Positions 19,201 through 26,700 of a stretch of DNA of 30,480 bases are shown piece by piece. Position 1 is the first letter of the stretch, and each line of letters opens with the position of its first letter. The notes beneath the pieces were generated by a model. That model did not search any database. It saw only the letters and a list, made by a program, of their open reading frames with translations, and was not told where the DNA came from. A program made the position numbers and the translations under genes. The DNA comes from Elysia marginata (Eukaryota > Mollusca > Gastropoda > Plakobranchidae), in the NCBI GenBank assembly GCA_019649035.1, contig BMAT01013600.1, forward strand, positions 27,401 to 57,880, read 5' to 3'.

Positions 19201-21863
19201 GGGTCGCGTAAAGCTTAAACGTTTATCTCATTACCTATCGCCAATGAAAGGAGATGGAGACAGCTGAAAGTTTTGGTTTTGGTCCTGCTGTGGGCCCCGT
19301 GTGGCAAGCTCTCTACTGTGGCCTTTTTAAAACTTAGGCAGTGATCAAAATTTTTTGTTTTAGGTTTTGACTAAATTTTGTGCATGAAGTATGAAAAATG
19401 TGAATTCCATATCTGCATGGTAATTGCTGCTTTTTGTTTTTTTTTTGTTTTTTTTTTTCGGTTTTCCCTTTTTCTGACAAAAATCTTGGTTTATAGATAG
19501 AAAATGCAATGATTTAAACAGGTTTGTGTATAATATATGAACATTTTAGAAATTTTTTTAATAAAAAAAACATACATCACTAGAAATGTATATTAGATGA
19601 TGATGATGATGATGATAGATATTGTATTTTGTTGATTTACTGCAGTGTTGAACCGCAGCAGCTTTGAGGGCAAGAGAGAACAATACATGAAAGGTGCTTT
19701 CAGATTCAACACAGAGACCCCAAGTGTTACCACGGGCATCATAGCCTCGTCCGACGTCCAGTTCATGTCCAACCTCAACGCGACCTACGCAGCCAAGCAC
19801 ATAGGGAAAAAAGTCAAGGTACAGCACTGTTTCTGTGGAAACGTTTGTACTGTGAAGCTCGCTCACTCACTCTCTCTCTCAAACCCTCTTACTGTCTGAC
19901 GCTTGAGGCAGTTGCAACAAGAACTCTTCAATTTGTCTGGCCTGCCTGTAATCGGAGGTGGGGGTGCTTGGAGGGAGGGGTGAAAGGACGCTTCCAAGGA
20001 AAGACCCCTCTCCTTCAAGTCTCTCTTAGCAAGCCTCTTTTTCTTTTTTCCTGAAGGGTCCATCACAAATCTCATTATGAACCTACTCCATCCTAATCTC
20101 TATAACGAAAATGATACGCGGTTAGTGTAGTAAAGGCTGGTTGTGGAAATCTTGCCAATTTTGCTGGGATATGGTTATTTTGTTTCCACAGACACTTGTG
20201 ACTGATTCTTAGACAATCAGGCAAGTATAGACACTCAAGCTAACCTACTATTGAGAAAAGGAATCTTAAAAAGAACCTTGTTATATGGCCACAAAATACA
20301 TTTTAAGATGACCAAAGAAAAAAAACTTCATTTGATATCCAACTCGTGCTTAATTAACTTTGACCATCTCTTGTTTTTATAGATTGAAAATATTGAAATC
20401 ACTTATGAAGAACAGGGCAGTGAAGAAAAACATCATGAGTAATATATTAAAAATGAAACTTCTAAGTCTGCCGAAGTCAAATCTTACATTATCTGAGACT
20501 GACAGTCCCAGATGGTTATTTGTGAACTTCAAAAAAAATTTTTTTTTTCAGTTTTAGCTTTTCTTTCTTTTAATTTTCTAACCAATGAAAATGTGAAAAA
20601 TTGCACTGGTCCTAAGAAAACAAATATTGAATGCTGCTCAACAAAATTTCCAGACTTTGTAGGTATGTTCTGTCTCATCAACTCTATATACAATAAGCCC
20701 TATCAATCTCCCCAGGAGTTGCAGTACATATTCTACCAGGGTGTGATGCCACCATTCAGACAAATGCGTTACCAAGTGTGTGACATCCACCACCCCGAGG
20801 TCCAGGCCAAGCTTCACGAGAATGATGGGAAGGTAGATATTGACTCACGCTACCCGTATTAATATGCTGTAGTTTATTTACATCATGTTTTGCTTAGTAA
20901 TATAGGGATACAAGATTTTCAATTTTTGCGGGGATTTCAATTTATTTTTAAACCTTTCCTGCCTTCTTTTACCACAAAAGTTGGAAAACCATCAAATTTA
21001 AGACTTTTAAAAGATTAAACAAATAATTTGTAAGAGTTAGATAGATGCTTCTGCAGCTAATGGTTTTCATTTGTGGAGTAAAATACAAATTATTGTAGCA
21101 TAGAATATCAAGTAGCTGTGTGTCTATAATAACAGTATTGCATTTTGCAAAATTAGCTTTTCATCAAAGATTCCATGCAGGCAGCTAGTCAAAACTAATT
21201 CAAGAGGGCATGCCTCATTGCGGTCTTGAAAAATATCCTTTCTTTTATCTGTTAACTGCTTGCATTCCGGGATTTTTCTCTCTTTTTGTGTCTGCCCGTG
21301 ATAATAATTCTACTGTGCTAGCCTATGTTATAAAAATTAGAACAGCAAGTTGTGAATCTTAAAAGTACAGTCAAGCCAATTTTCTTTGTGTGTGTGTGTG
21401 TGTGTGTGTATGTACCGTGGAAAGAAATCTTTAAGGACTTGCTCATTTATGACTCAATTTTCCACCTAACTCTATATACTTTAGCAGAGTTGACTGTAAA
21501 TGTAAAAGTCTTCTAATGCCAATGTTCCTCGATTGAATATTATAATGTTGTTCTTTTAATTTTTTTTCTTTCATTGCATGGTAGTTCTGTAGTGGAGAGG
21601 TTTATTTTTGTATGCAAAATTAATCAGATTTGTCTATAGATAAGCTTTTTTAATCAGCAAATAAAAGAATTTAACATATTTTTTTCACATGTGTACTTTT
21701 AAAAAAATTTGGCTTTTATCCTGTGGTTCTTTCTCTCTGTCCATCTCTTTAGGAGACAGTGTGCACAGAGCGAGATGGCTGGTGCGTTCCAGACTTCACG
21801 GACATCTGCCGGGACATTCTATATCGGGATGTCCAGAAGTTACAGGCGGCCCAAGGGCAGTGA
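9894..21863 (+). CDS. GTF3C5: General transcription factor 3C subunit 5 (TFIIIC63/Tau95), nine exons
   Basis: The exons are 9894-10214, 11459-11620, 14208-14502, 15944-16213, 16709-16851, 18366-18576, 19646-19818, 20716-20832 and 21753-21863. They join with matching phases into 600 residues, and every intron is GT-AG. TFIIIC binds the A and B boxes of tRNA-type genes and recruits TFIIIB. Subunit 5 belongs to the A-box-contacting subcomplex and pairs with GTF3C6. Family landmarks seen: FVCVDYPCVV (131-140); LYFRPGDSFCKPVYAN with basic RVRRRKKKK after it; GMCDFQYL (260-267); the Tau95 DNA-binding region LFEERPLWSR to LGHDPRKIP...VDFRIR (398-466); MPPFRQMRYQVCD; and CTERDGWC near the C-terminus. 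Human GTF3C5 has 519 residues, with its acidic stretch at the C-terminus. Here the C-terminus ends 25 residues after CTERDGWC, and an acidic exon lies at the N-terminus. Assignment is secure from exon 2 onward; exon 1 is less certain. Confidence 0.93.
10215..11458 (+). other. GTF3C5 intron 1
   Basis: 1.2 kb of AT-rich DNA with poly-T runs. No repeat element or coding segment is recognised in it. Confidence 0.6.
11459..11620 (+). CDS. GTF3C5: GTF3C5 exon 2: start of the conserved Tau95 N-terminal region
   Basis: 54 codons, phase 0 at both ends, bounded by ttcaccag and AAG|GTTAAT. It encodes SSRRFVCVDYPCVVQNLEKA followed by LTTLEGPKAISK. These match the conserved opening of the human protein, where a (V/C)xYP(G/C)VV block precedes a TLGG-like helix. 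Confidence 0.9.
12118..13462 (-). mobile_element. 5'-truncated, broken RTE-like non-LTR retrotransposon
   Basis: It lies antisense in GTF3C5 intron 2. On the minus strand, about 13454-12960 encodes a reverse-transcriptase part: SGVRQGCVMSALLFSIAIDW, then LDFANDLALLSHTHHHIQE, then LKISKKKTEVM and FTYLGSCVTPDG. From about 12669 to 12325 the C-terminal part resumes with RLGKARTAFRMLNPVW, LLYGSECWRM and RRWKWIGHVLRKSQNAIPK. After a frameshift near 12330-12360 comes KRGCPKTTWRR to WRDFVAALVAHGKKGSE. The catalytic FADD motif reads FAND. A foreign block interrupts the frame between about 12670 and 12960. The stop is followed at once by TGAGTGAGTGAGAG-type repeats (plus-strand CTCACT runs), as expected for RTE-type 3' ends. 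The endonuclease domain is absent. Non-functional. Confidence 0.85.
12670..12955. repeat. Repeat nested inside the LINE, related to 20902-20960
   Basis: AGGGATACAAGTTTTCCGAT at 12671-12690 and the following GCAGGAACTCCGATTTTTTT resemble AGGGATACAAGATTTTCAAT and GCGGGGATTTCAATTTATTT at 20903 onward. The block separates two parts of a single reverse-transcriptase frame, so it probably inserted after the LINE did. Ends are approximate. Confidence 0.45.
14208..14502 (+). CDS. GTF3C5: GTF3C5 exon 3: LYFRP block and basic linker
   Basis: Follows the acceptor gtttcag and ends phase 1 at the donor GTGTGT. It encodes LPLYFRPGDSFCKPVYANC, then LLVRVRRRKKKK, then a Pro/Thr/Ser-rich linker (roughly GQTPTADPTSSGSTP), then EYQLVVEGIVDRMYMFDG. 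Block order matches the human orthologue. The low-complexity linker is probably disordered and lineage-specific. Confidence 0.93.
15063..15689. other. Assembly gap (627 N)
   Basis: A run of N inside GTF3C5 intron 3. Open frames spanning it are artefacts. The conserved protein reads straight from exon 3 to exon 4, so no exon appears to be missing. Confidence 0.99.
15944..16213 (+). CDS. GTF3C5: GTF3C5 exon 4: MCDFQYL to the beta-rich middle
   Basis: The first two bases complete a Gly codon from exon 3, giving G-MCDFQYLPV. Later it encodes PLFLPPLIFSRRQIPVPFQF, equivalent to the conserved PLYIPPPIFSR block of the family. It ends phase 1 at the donor GTCAGT. Confidence 0.93.
16374..16629. repeat. 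85-bp tandem repeat, three copies
   Basis: In GTF3C5 intron 4. Units start near 16374, 16460 and 16545. Each contains GAGCYAGTTGATCATATG and CTTCTATTTAGATGCACAGC in the same order at a period of 85 bp. The copies differ at several bases and by small indels. Confidence 0.9.
16709..16851 (+). CDS. GTF3C5: GTF3C5 exon 5: linker to the DNA-binding domain
   Basis: The acceptor is tttatcag; the first two bases finish a Glu codon. It encodes ERKTRFVGSIHVTFDHSSVP and a charged helix ending LVAVRK, phase 0, at donor GTAAAC. It corresponds to the SRARRPHNAIFVNF-like region of the human protein. Confidence 0.9.
16920..17090. mobile_element. MITE-like element with CAGTC termini (pogo/Tigger-like)
   Basis: In GTF3C5 intron 5. 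The left end is CAGTCCAGTTCAAATATTTC. The right end, reverse-complemented, reads CAGTCAAGTCCGGAGTATTC, and TA follows the element. It is about 170 bp, with no coding capacity. CAGT termini and a TA target are typical of pogo/Tigger-type non-autonomous elements; family assignment is inference. Confidence 0.55.
17460..17623. mobile_element. Second, more decayed copy of the CAGTCCAGTTC element
   Basis: TACAGTCCAGTTCAGATATT at 17460 matches the start of the 16920 element, and the interior (GGAACAAAGTTTAACTT, GAATATAGTTTGAAT) follows the same order. The right terminus is eroded. Same intron and orientation as the other copy. Confidence 0.55.
18124..18197. repeat. ATC/ATT/TTG trinucleotide-rich tract
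   Basis: CATCATCATCATTATTATTG grades into TTG-rich sequence. A simple-repeat region in intron 5, ending about 170 nt before exon 6. Confidence 0.75.
18366..18576 (+). CDS. GTF3C5: GTF3C5 exon 6: core of the Tau95 DNA-binding domain
   Basis: The most conserved exon. LFEERPLWSRAGVE is followed by YIKFLLPMVAFYFTNGAWKN, then LWCKLGHDPRKIPASKVYQT and VDFRIRN. These match the winged-helix-like DNA-binding region of the family. It starts in phase 0 after ccgcag and ends phase 1 at donor GTGAGG. Confidence 0.95.
19596..19616. repeat. (GAT)7 microsatellite
   Basis: Seven GAT units end 29 nt before GTF3C5 exon 7, inside the region where branch point and pyrimidine tract are expected. Confidence 0.9.
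19646..19818 (+). CDS. GTF3C5: GTF3C5 exon 7
   Basis: The acceptor is actgcag; the first two bases complete a Met codon with exon 6. It encodes MLNRSSFEGKREQYMKGAFR and onward to YAAKHIGKKVK, phase 0, at donor GTACAG. It fills the position of the less conserved loop of the human protein between DFRIR and the YIF/LPP block. A (GAT)7 tract ends 29 nt before the exon. Confidence 0.85.
19858..19965 (-). mobile_element. Short 3'-end fragment of an RTE-like LINE (tentative)
   Basis: CTCACTCACTCTCTCTCTC is followed by GAGGCAGTTGCAACAAGAAC and TTGTCTGGCCTGCCTG. Order and wording parallel the 3' end of the intron-2 LINE (CTCACT repeat, then GGGCAGCAACAAAGTCCCTC, then TCTCGGTCCTGAGCC). Same orientation, more diverged, in GTF3C5 intron 7. 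Confidence 0.35.
20716..20832 (+). CDS. GTF3C5: GTF3C5 exon 8: YIFYQGVMPPFRQMRYQ block
   Basis: 39 codons between ctccccag and AAG|GTAGAT, phase 0 at both ends. It encodes ELQYIFYQGVMPPFRQMRYQ then VCDIHHPEVQAKLHENDGK. This is equivalent to the conserved YIFREGALPPYRQMFYQLCDL segment of the human protein. Confidence 0.94.
20902..20965. repeat. Second copy of the AGGGATACAAG repeat
   Basis: In intron 8. Shares AGGGATACAAG...GATTT spacing with the block nested in the intron-2 LINE. The full extent to the right cannot be set by eye. Confidence 0.4.
21366..21498. mobile_element. 133-bp MITE-like element with TACAGTCAA/TTGACTGTA ends
   Basis: Perfect 9-bp terminal inverted repeats at 21366-21374 and 21490-21498, in intron 8. 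Interior words are shared with 4205-4315. A (TG)n tract (21387-21409) has expanded inside it. No coding capacity. Confidence 0.6.
21387..21409. repeat. (TG)n microsatellite
   Basis: About eleven uninterrupted TG units within the MITE-like element of intron 8. Confidence 0.95.
21753..21863 (+). CDS. GTF3C5: GTF3C5 exon 9: C-terminus
   Basis: Begins after ctctttag and encodes ETVCTERDGWCVPDFTDICR then DILYRDVQKLQAAQGQ, ending with TGA at 21861-21863. CTERDGWC is a family signature near the end of the conserved part. The protein stops soon after, with no acidic tail of the kind seen in vertebrates. Confidence 0.93.
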   Translation, partial: ETVCTERDGWCVPDFTDICRDILYRDVQKLQAAQGQ

Positions 21864-22887
21864 GACACGATGTAAATCAATCAAATGCTCTACACATGAG
21901 GTACCCTTTGTCCTGTATGACGCAGGGGCAAAACGTGACCTTTGAACTCTTGCAAGAGATGTGGATTTACAGTTTCTCTTGGAGTCTGAGGACAGTCAAC
22001 TCTGCTAAGTCCGTCTTCAAGGGCAATAACCAGTAACACATCATCCAAGGTGAAGCGTTGGATTACGAGCAAGTCCTTGTCTATGTCCTCATGGGGCACA
22101 AAAAGAAGAATCAAGTTCATCTAATAATATCTACGTGCCTGCTGTCGTTTTTCACAAAATATCGACAGATTTGAATGTTGGCCTAGAGTCTTGAAGGGTA
22201 CCCTTGGTGCCTGTGGACTCAACTCTTCAAGGGCACCAGTGCTGATTTCTTGCGCATGGTGTCCCTTAGCTGGGCTAATGGTGTCGTCTTGTCTCTGTGG
22301 CTTTGCCATGTTGCACGGCCAAATCATGTTGCACCATAAGAACCAGACTGAAACCAATAGACCTGACTAGATCAAAATGATTTTAGGGCCAAAAAAAAAG
22401 AGATGCTACCTGTAAAAAGTGTTCTCATTTAACAGAAATTGTTTTGGTGGACCCTAGTATTCTGAATCCATAGTTGTTTTTCTTATGGGATAATCCATTC
22501 CTGCCAAAACTTCGGTTTGGCATTGTGATTGTTCTAGAAAGTTTTCATATTGACATGGATTGTAACGGTCTTACTACACAAAAAAAATAATGGCCTTAAA
22601 GCTCACTCTATGAAAAAATTCTGAGCATGTGTAGTATACAATACATGTTGATTGTTACGGGTTATACTTTGAAAGTTGCCAAGGTGACCTCATGGGAAGG
22701 AAAGAGTTGTCTCCTTCATAAACAGCTGGACTAAGCCTCTTACCTGAGTTTTGATGCACCAAGAGCTTTACTTCAAGATTTTGAGAACCCTTACCCATGG
22801 CTTTTGTGATAAATACTAATATGTTTTTATGCATGTCATATAATTTTAAATGAGATCTTACCATCACAGCAACACTTGTCGTGAAAA
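21864..22887 (+). other. Region downstream of GTF3C5, probably including its 3' UTR
   Basis: No coding sequence is recognised. ACAGTCAACTCTGCTAAGTC at 21992-22011, with GAGCAAGTCCTT further on, matches the terminal and interior words of the 21366-21498 element, so part of this stretch is another diverged copy. No AATAAA was seen close after the stop; the first clear one is at 23277-23282, beyond the SINE. Confidence 0.5.
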
Positions 22888-23269
22888 CCAAGAATTGTCT
22901 AGAGATTTTTTTTTCTTTTTAACTTTTTACACTTTATTAATCCCTTTTGGGAAATTTGGCTTTGTTACTCAGCCTAACTATGTTACCACAGATTAGCGTC
23001 ACTAATGCCCCAGCAGACCAGTACATTTGAAGGCCACTTTAACCCATACGTAGGGTGTTGGAAACGCATATCACAAATTCAAGAATTGCCTGTGGCTAGG
23101 GTACCCATTTTACTAGTGGGTGGAATGGGGAAAATTAGGGTAAATTGCTTTCCCAAGGCAATTACAACGAGCATTGGTTGGTTGGGAATCGAACCCGCAA
23201 CCTCCAGATCTCAAGTCCTACACGCTAACCACTCTGCCTTGCTGCCCTATATGACACTTGTCATGAAAA
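22872..23269. repeat. Target-site duplication flanking the SINE
   Basis: ACACTTGTCGTGAAAA at 22872-22887 and ACACTTGTCATGAAAA at 23254-23269 differ at one base. About 17 nt lie between the left copy and the A-rich tail, so the exact junction is uncertain. Confidence 0.65.
22888..23253 (-). mobile_element. tRNA-derived SINE
   Basis: On the minus strand the 5' end reads GGCAGAGTGGTTAGCGTGTA (A-box-like, within 23217-23241), with GGTTCGATTCCC (B box) at 23195-23184. Then follows a body containing CCTTGGGAAAGCAATTTACC and AAAATGGGTACCC, and a 3' tail with TTTCCCAAAAGGGATTAATA and an A-rich end near 22905-22920. The body and tail are of a kind common in invertebrate SINEs. ACACTTGTC(G/A)TGAAAA flanks it at 22872-22887 and 23254-23269, a probable 16-bp target-site duplication with one mismatch. 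Internal Pol III promoter; no protein. Confidence 0.85.
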
Positions 23270-23505
23270 TGTTTGAAATAAAATCCAACTTAGAGAATGT
23301 GTGCCATTTAAGTGTGTACAATGAAACAAGTGTGGAAAAAATAAATCTTTGTCATACCTATATTTTGCTACAAAAATGGGATTGTCCTTTGGCATTGGTG
23401 AAAGTTTTTGAGGATATAGTAACCCTTTTAATATGGTACAGCTTTTATCACGCTGTCCCCAGAATTGTACCATGCCTTATATTTGGTCAAAGGATAGATT
23501 TGGAC

Positions 23506-23762
23506 AAAAATACAGTAGATGCCAAATTATTCAAAGCTAATAGTAGTTTGGTTCAAACTAAGTTCAGATTATTACCAATGAACTCTCATTTATAATTTTT
23601 CAAGTATACTTATATATGTAATTTGAATTTTGCAAAGTTCAAAGTTACAACATTAAAAATATCCAGACTGGATTATAAATGAGAGTTCATTGGTAATAAT
23701 CTGAACTTAGTTTGAACCAAACTACTATTAGCTTTGAATAATTTGGCATCTACTGTATTTTT
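23506..23762. repeat. Perfect 91-bp inverted repeat with 75-bp spacer
   Basis: The left arm 23506-23596 and the right arm 23672-23762 are exact reverse complements, with no mismatch found by direct comparison. Outer ends are AAAAATACAGTAGATGCC and its complement. The TACAGTAGA start recalls pogo/Tigger-type termini, so this may be a young MITE. A transcript would fold into a long hairpin. Confidence 0.92.
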
Positions 23763-26700
23763 AACTTTCAAATTGATAAAATTTAGCATTAACTTTTGCA
23801 AACAAATAGTTCAAACTCAAAGGGATGAGAGTTATGGTAAAGAGCAAGATGGTCACAGGTCGGAACTTAATTTTCATCCAAACTGCAATTGTTGCTTGTT
23901 ATACTAGTCAAAGTCTTTCAGTGGTTCTCAAATTAAACTAGTTCGTTGGCATAAAGTTGAACAAGCAGCTGAAAATGTAGCTGGTATTGAAAGAATTTCT
24001 TGCAACCAGTTCTCTTCATGTTTCGTTAAACTTTCATCAATCATCTTGTAGGGAATGCCAGCTTTGTACACAGGTCTTTGAAAACATACCAGTAAACTGA
24101 TAGCGATGTAAATGTATGATGACAGGGATGGACATTCTCAGGATTTATCCTGAATTCAGTAATTTTTTTTTCATTTTGAAAAAGAAAAACCCTGATCTGG
24201 ATATACACTACTCTTGTGGGAACAACAATTTTTGCTGGTAAATTCCTTATGGAAAAACAAATTTTACAGCTGTATGGCACAGTTCATGTGAATCGCACAA
24301 GGAAACTTCGAAATAATTAAAAGCTAAACGAATGTTTTAATAATGTTACGCAATGCACACCCCAACGTCAGGATTTTTTTTAACAAGTAGTGCCCACCCC
24401 TGTGATGACAGACATATGTCTTGCATTCTGTCCAAATGAGTCGTAAGTTGAAAGGCTTAGTTTGGAGATATAGGCTTTTAAAGTTTAGTGGGTGTTCAGA
24501 AGTCAAAATTCTTTTATTTTAGATATATACGCTAAAACCATTTCTAAACTGTTTCTACCCCTATTTGATGTTCAAATTTTATTTTTTAGGTGTTTAGTTT
24601 TAATATTGGTATTTTTTCTAAGGCCTAAATACCTTTGCAGTTGTCTTAACTTTAAATGCTGTTTTCTCCCCTTTCTGAAATTTCACAAGTCGTAACCCTG
24701 CCAATTTCAAATGAAGCATGATAGAGCTTTTCTGTTTGTTGTATTTGAAAGTGAGAAAATAAGCTTTTCTATGATACCAATATCTGATTACCTTCCGATT
24801 TTGACTTAAGACTCATTTGGAATGGTTGCAAGACATATAAATTTTAAAGACAAACAAATCAACAAATGGACACACACAAAATATATGGAGATAAAGAAAA
24901 AAATACACAAGAATGCACTGTAAAAGTAGTGGACAGATCCACTTCATCACAAAGAAAAAAACTATTTCACGGTCAATCTGTAAGTCATGGATTTATTGGT
25001 GAGATTAAAAAAAACAAACAAACAAACAAATGAACTAAAATAAAAGTTACAAATCAAATTAAAGCAGATCAGACAAGTACAAAAATAAAATCAAATTCAA
25101 ATGGCTTTTGACTTCTATAATTACATCAACATGCAACTTTTTTATAATAATAATAATAATGATACATAATACAATTAATAGCCATAATAATGTTGTTTTA
25201 TCCAGGAGCACTCTCAATAATAACATATTATATTATACAAGAATAAATTTACATTCATTGAATTCAAAATTCACAGCAATACATGCACTCATGAGGCATC
25301 GGCCAATTTACACATAAAATCAGTTTACTCACAAAGCCGCAATATCATGGCCACGCATTCTTCAAAGCGAATTCTCGCAATACTATAAATTACATTTCCA
25401 AAACAATCATGAATCAGAAGGAAGTGAGAGAAAATGTTGCCACAAAGCGTTTCATAAAAAAGAGACTTGAACAGCCATAGTCAATGGTAAGCAAAATTTT
25501 GCCTAATTACATGTTCTAATCAAAGTTCATATTTTGGTAGAGGGTAAAGGATACATGAATATTCTACTCTAGCAAGTTAAACAGGCAAAGAAATGTTTCA
25601 TTCACTGAAAATACATGAAACAGCAAAATTCAACTTCAAGAGAGCAAGCAAGACAATTTTTGATAGTAAATGATCGATCATGTTTAGTACAGAAGATTTA
25701 AGCAGGAGGGATTGAAGTGTAAGGAAGAAAGAAAGTGCTATGTTAATAATTTATCTGTCTTTGTGATTTCCCGCTTCTCCAAAAATTTCTTTTTCTTTAA
25801 TATAAAGGAATAATTTTGGTTTTAATGAATGTCAGGTTGCCTTTTTTTTAAAAAACAAAATAACACAAGTTTGTTTGTTTCTTTTTTGCCTTGTTATGAA
25901 AACAGAGATTCTATAAAGTTTCCCATAGTTAGACCAGCAAAATGTCATTGAAAATCAAACTTCCTTGAGATTCTTATACAAATGACATGAGATAAAAGAA
26001 AGAGTATATAGCAAAAGCTCCAATACTGGAAATAACTTTTGATAAAAGACAATGTTAGAAATAGAATTATGACCCAATAATAATAATCATAGTAATCAAG
26101 CAGGGTGTGCCAATTAAGATATAGGTAGTAATAAGATCATAAAGTCCATTTTTGAAATGACATGTAGTAAATTATACATGGTTTATATATGAAACTTTTT
26201 CTTAAGTAGTTGGAAAGCTGGCAAACTAATGCATCAAGTCTATCACAAGTGAACGTTTTGACTAGATTAGAGGATAAAATAATAAAATACCTTCATTGCA
26301 GGTTCAGTCAGCCTATACGGTAGGCCTTCTCTAAACCTGATAGTAATTAGTACAGCGAAAAAGTATTCCAAGTGTACCAGGAAAATTCAGCTGATTGAGT
26401 GAGTGGGTGTTGATTTGAAACTGCTGCTAATGGGAGTGTAAGTTTTGTTTTTGTTTTATAAACCCCATAATGCTGTGTATTGCGTGAACAAATATGATAT
26501 CATAGCGAGATTTAAAGATAAAGTTCTTTCAACTTCAACACATAAAATTGTCCATTAAATTTTCATTGTAATACTCTCTCAATACATAATTTTCCTTTCC
26601 ATGTTATAATATTATTGAATCAGTTTTGAGTTGCTTCTTATTCTGATTTGTGCATGTCTAGTAATATCTTCGTCACTGTATTACGAGGAAAGCAACATGG

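Noticed and set aside
23184..23250. A functional tRNA gene on the minus strand
   Set aside because: Only the promoter boxes are tRNA-like. The sequence continues into a SINE body and A-rich tail with flanking duplication, and a paired acceptor stem was not evident.
23005..23595. 196-codon open frame on the plus strand
   Set aside because: Its middle part is the tRNA-derived SINE read in antisense, and its end runs into the left arm of the perfect inverted repeat. No protein domain.
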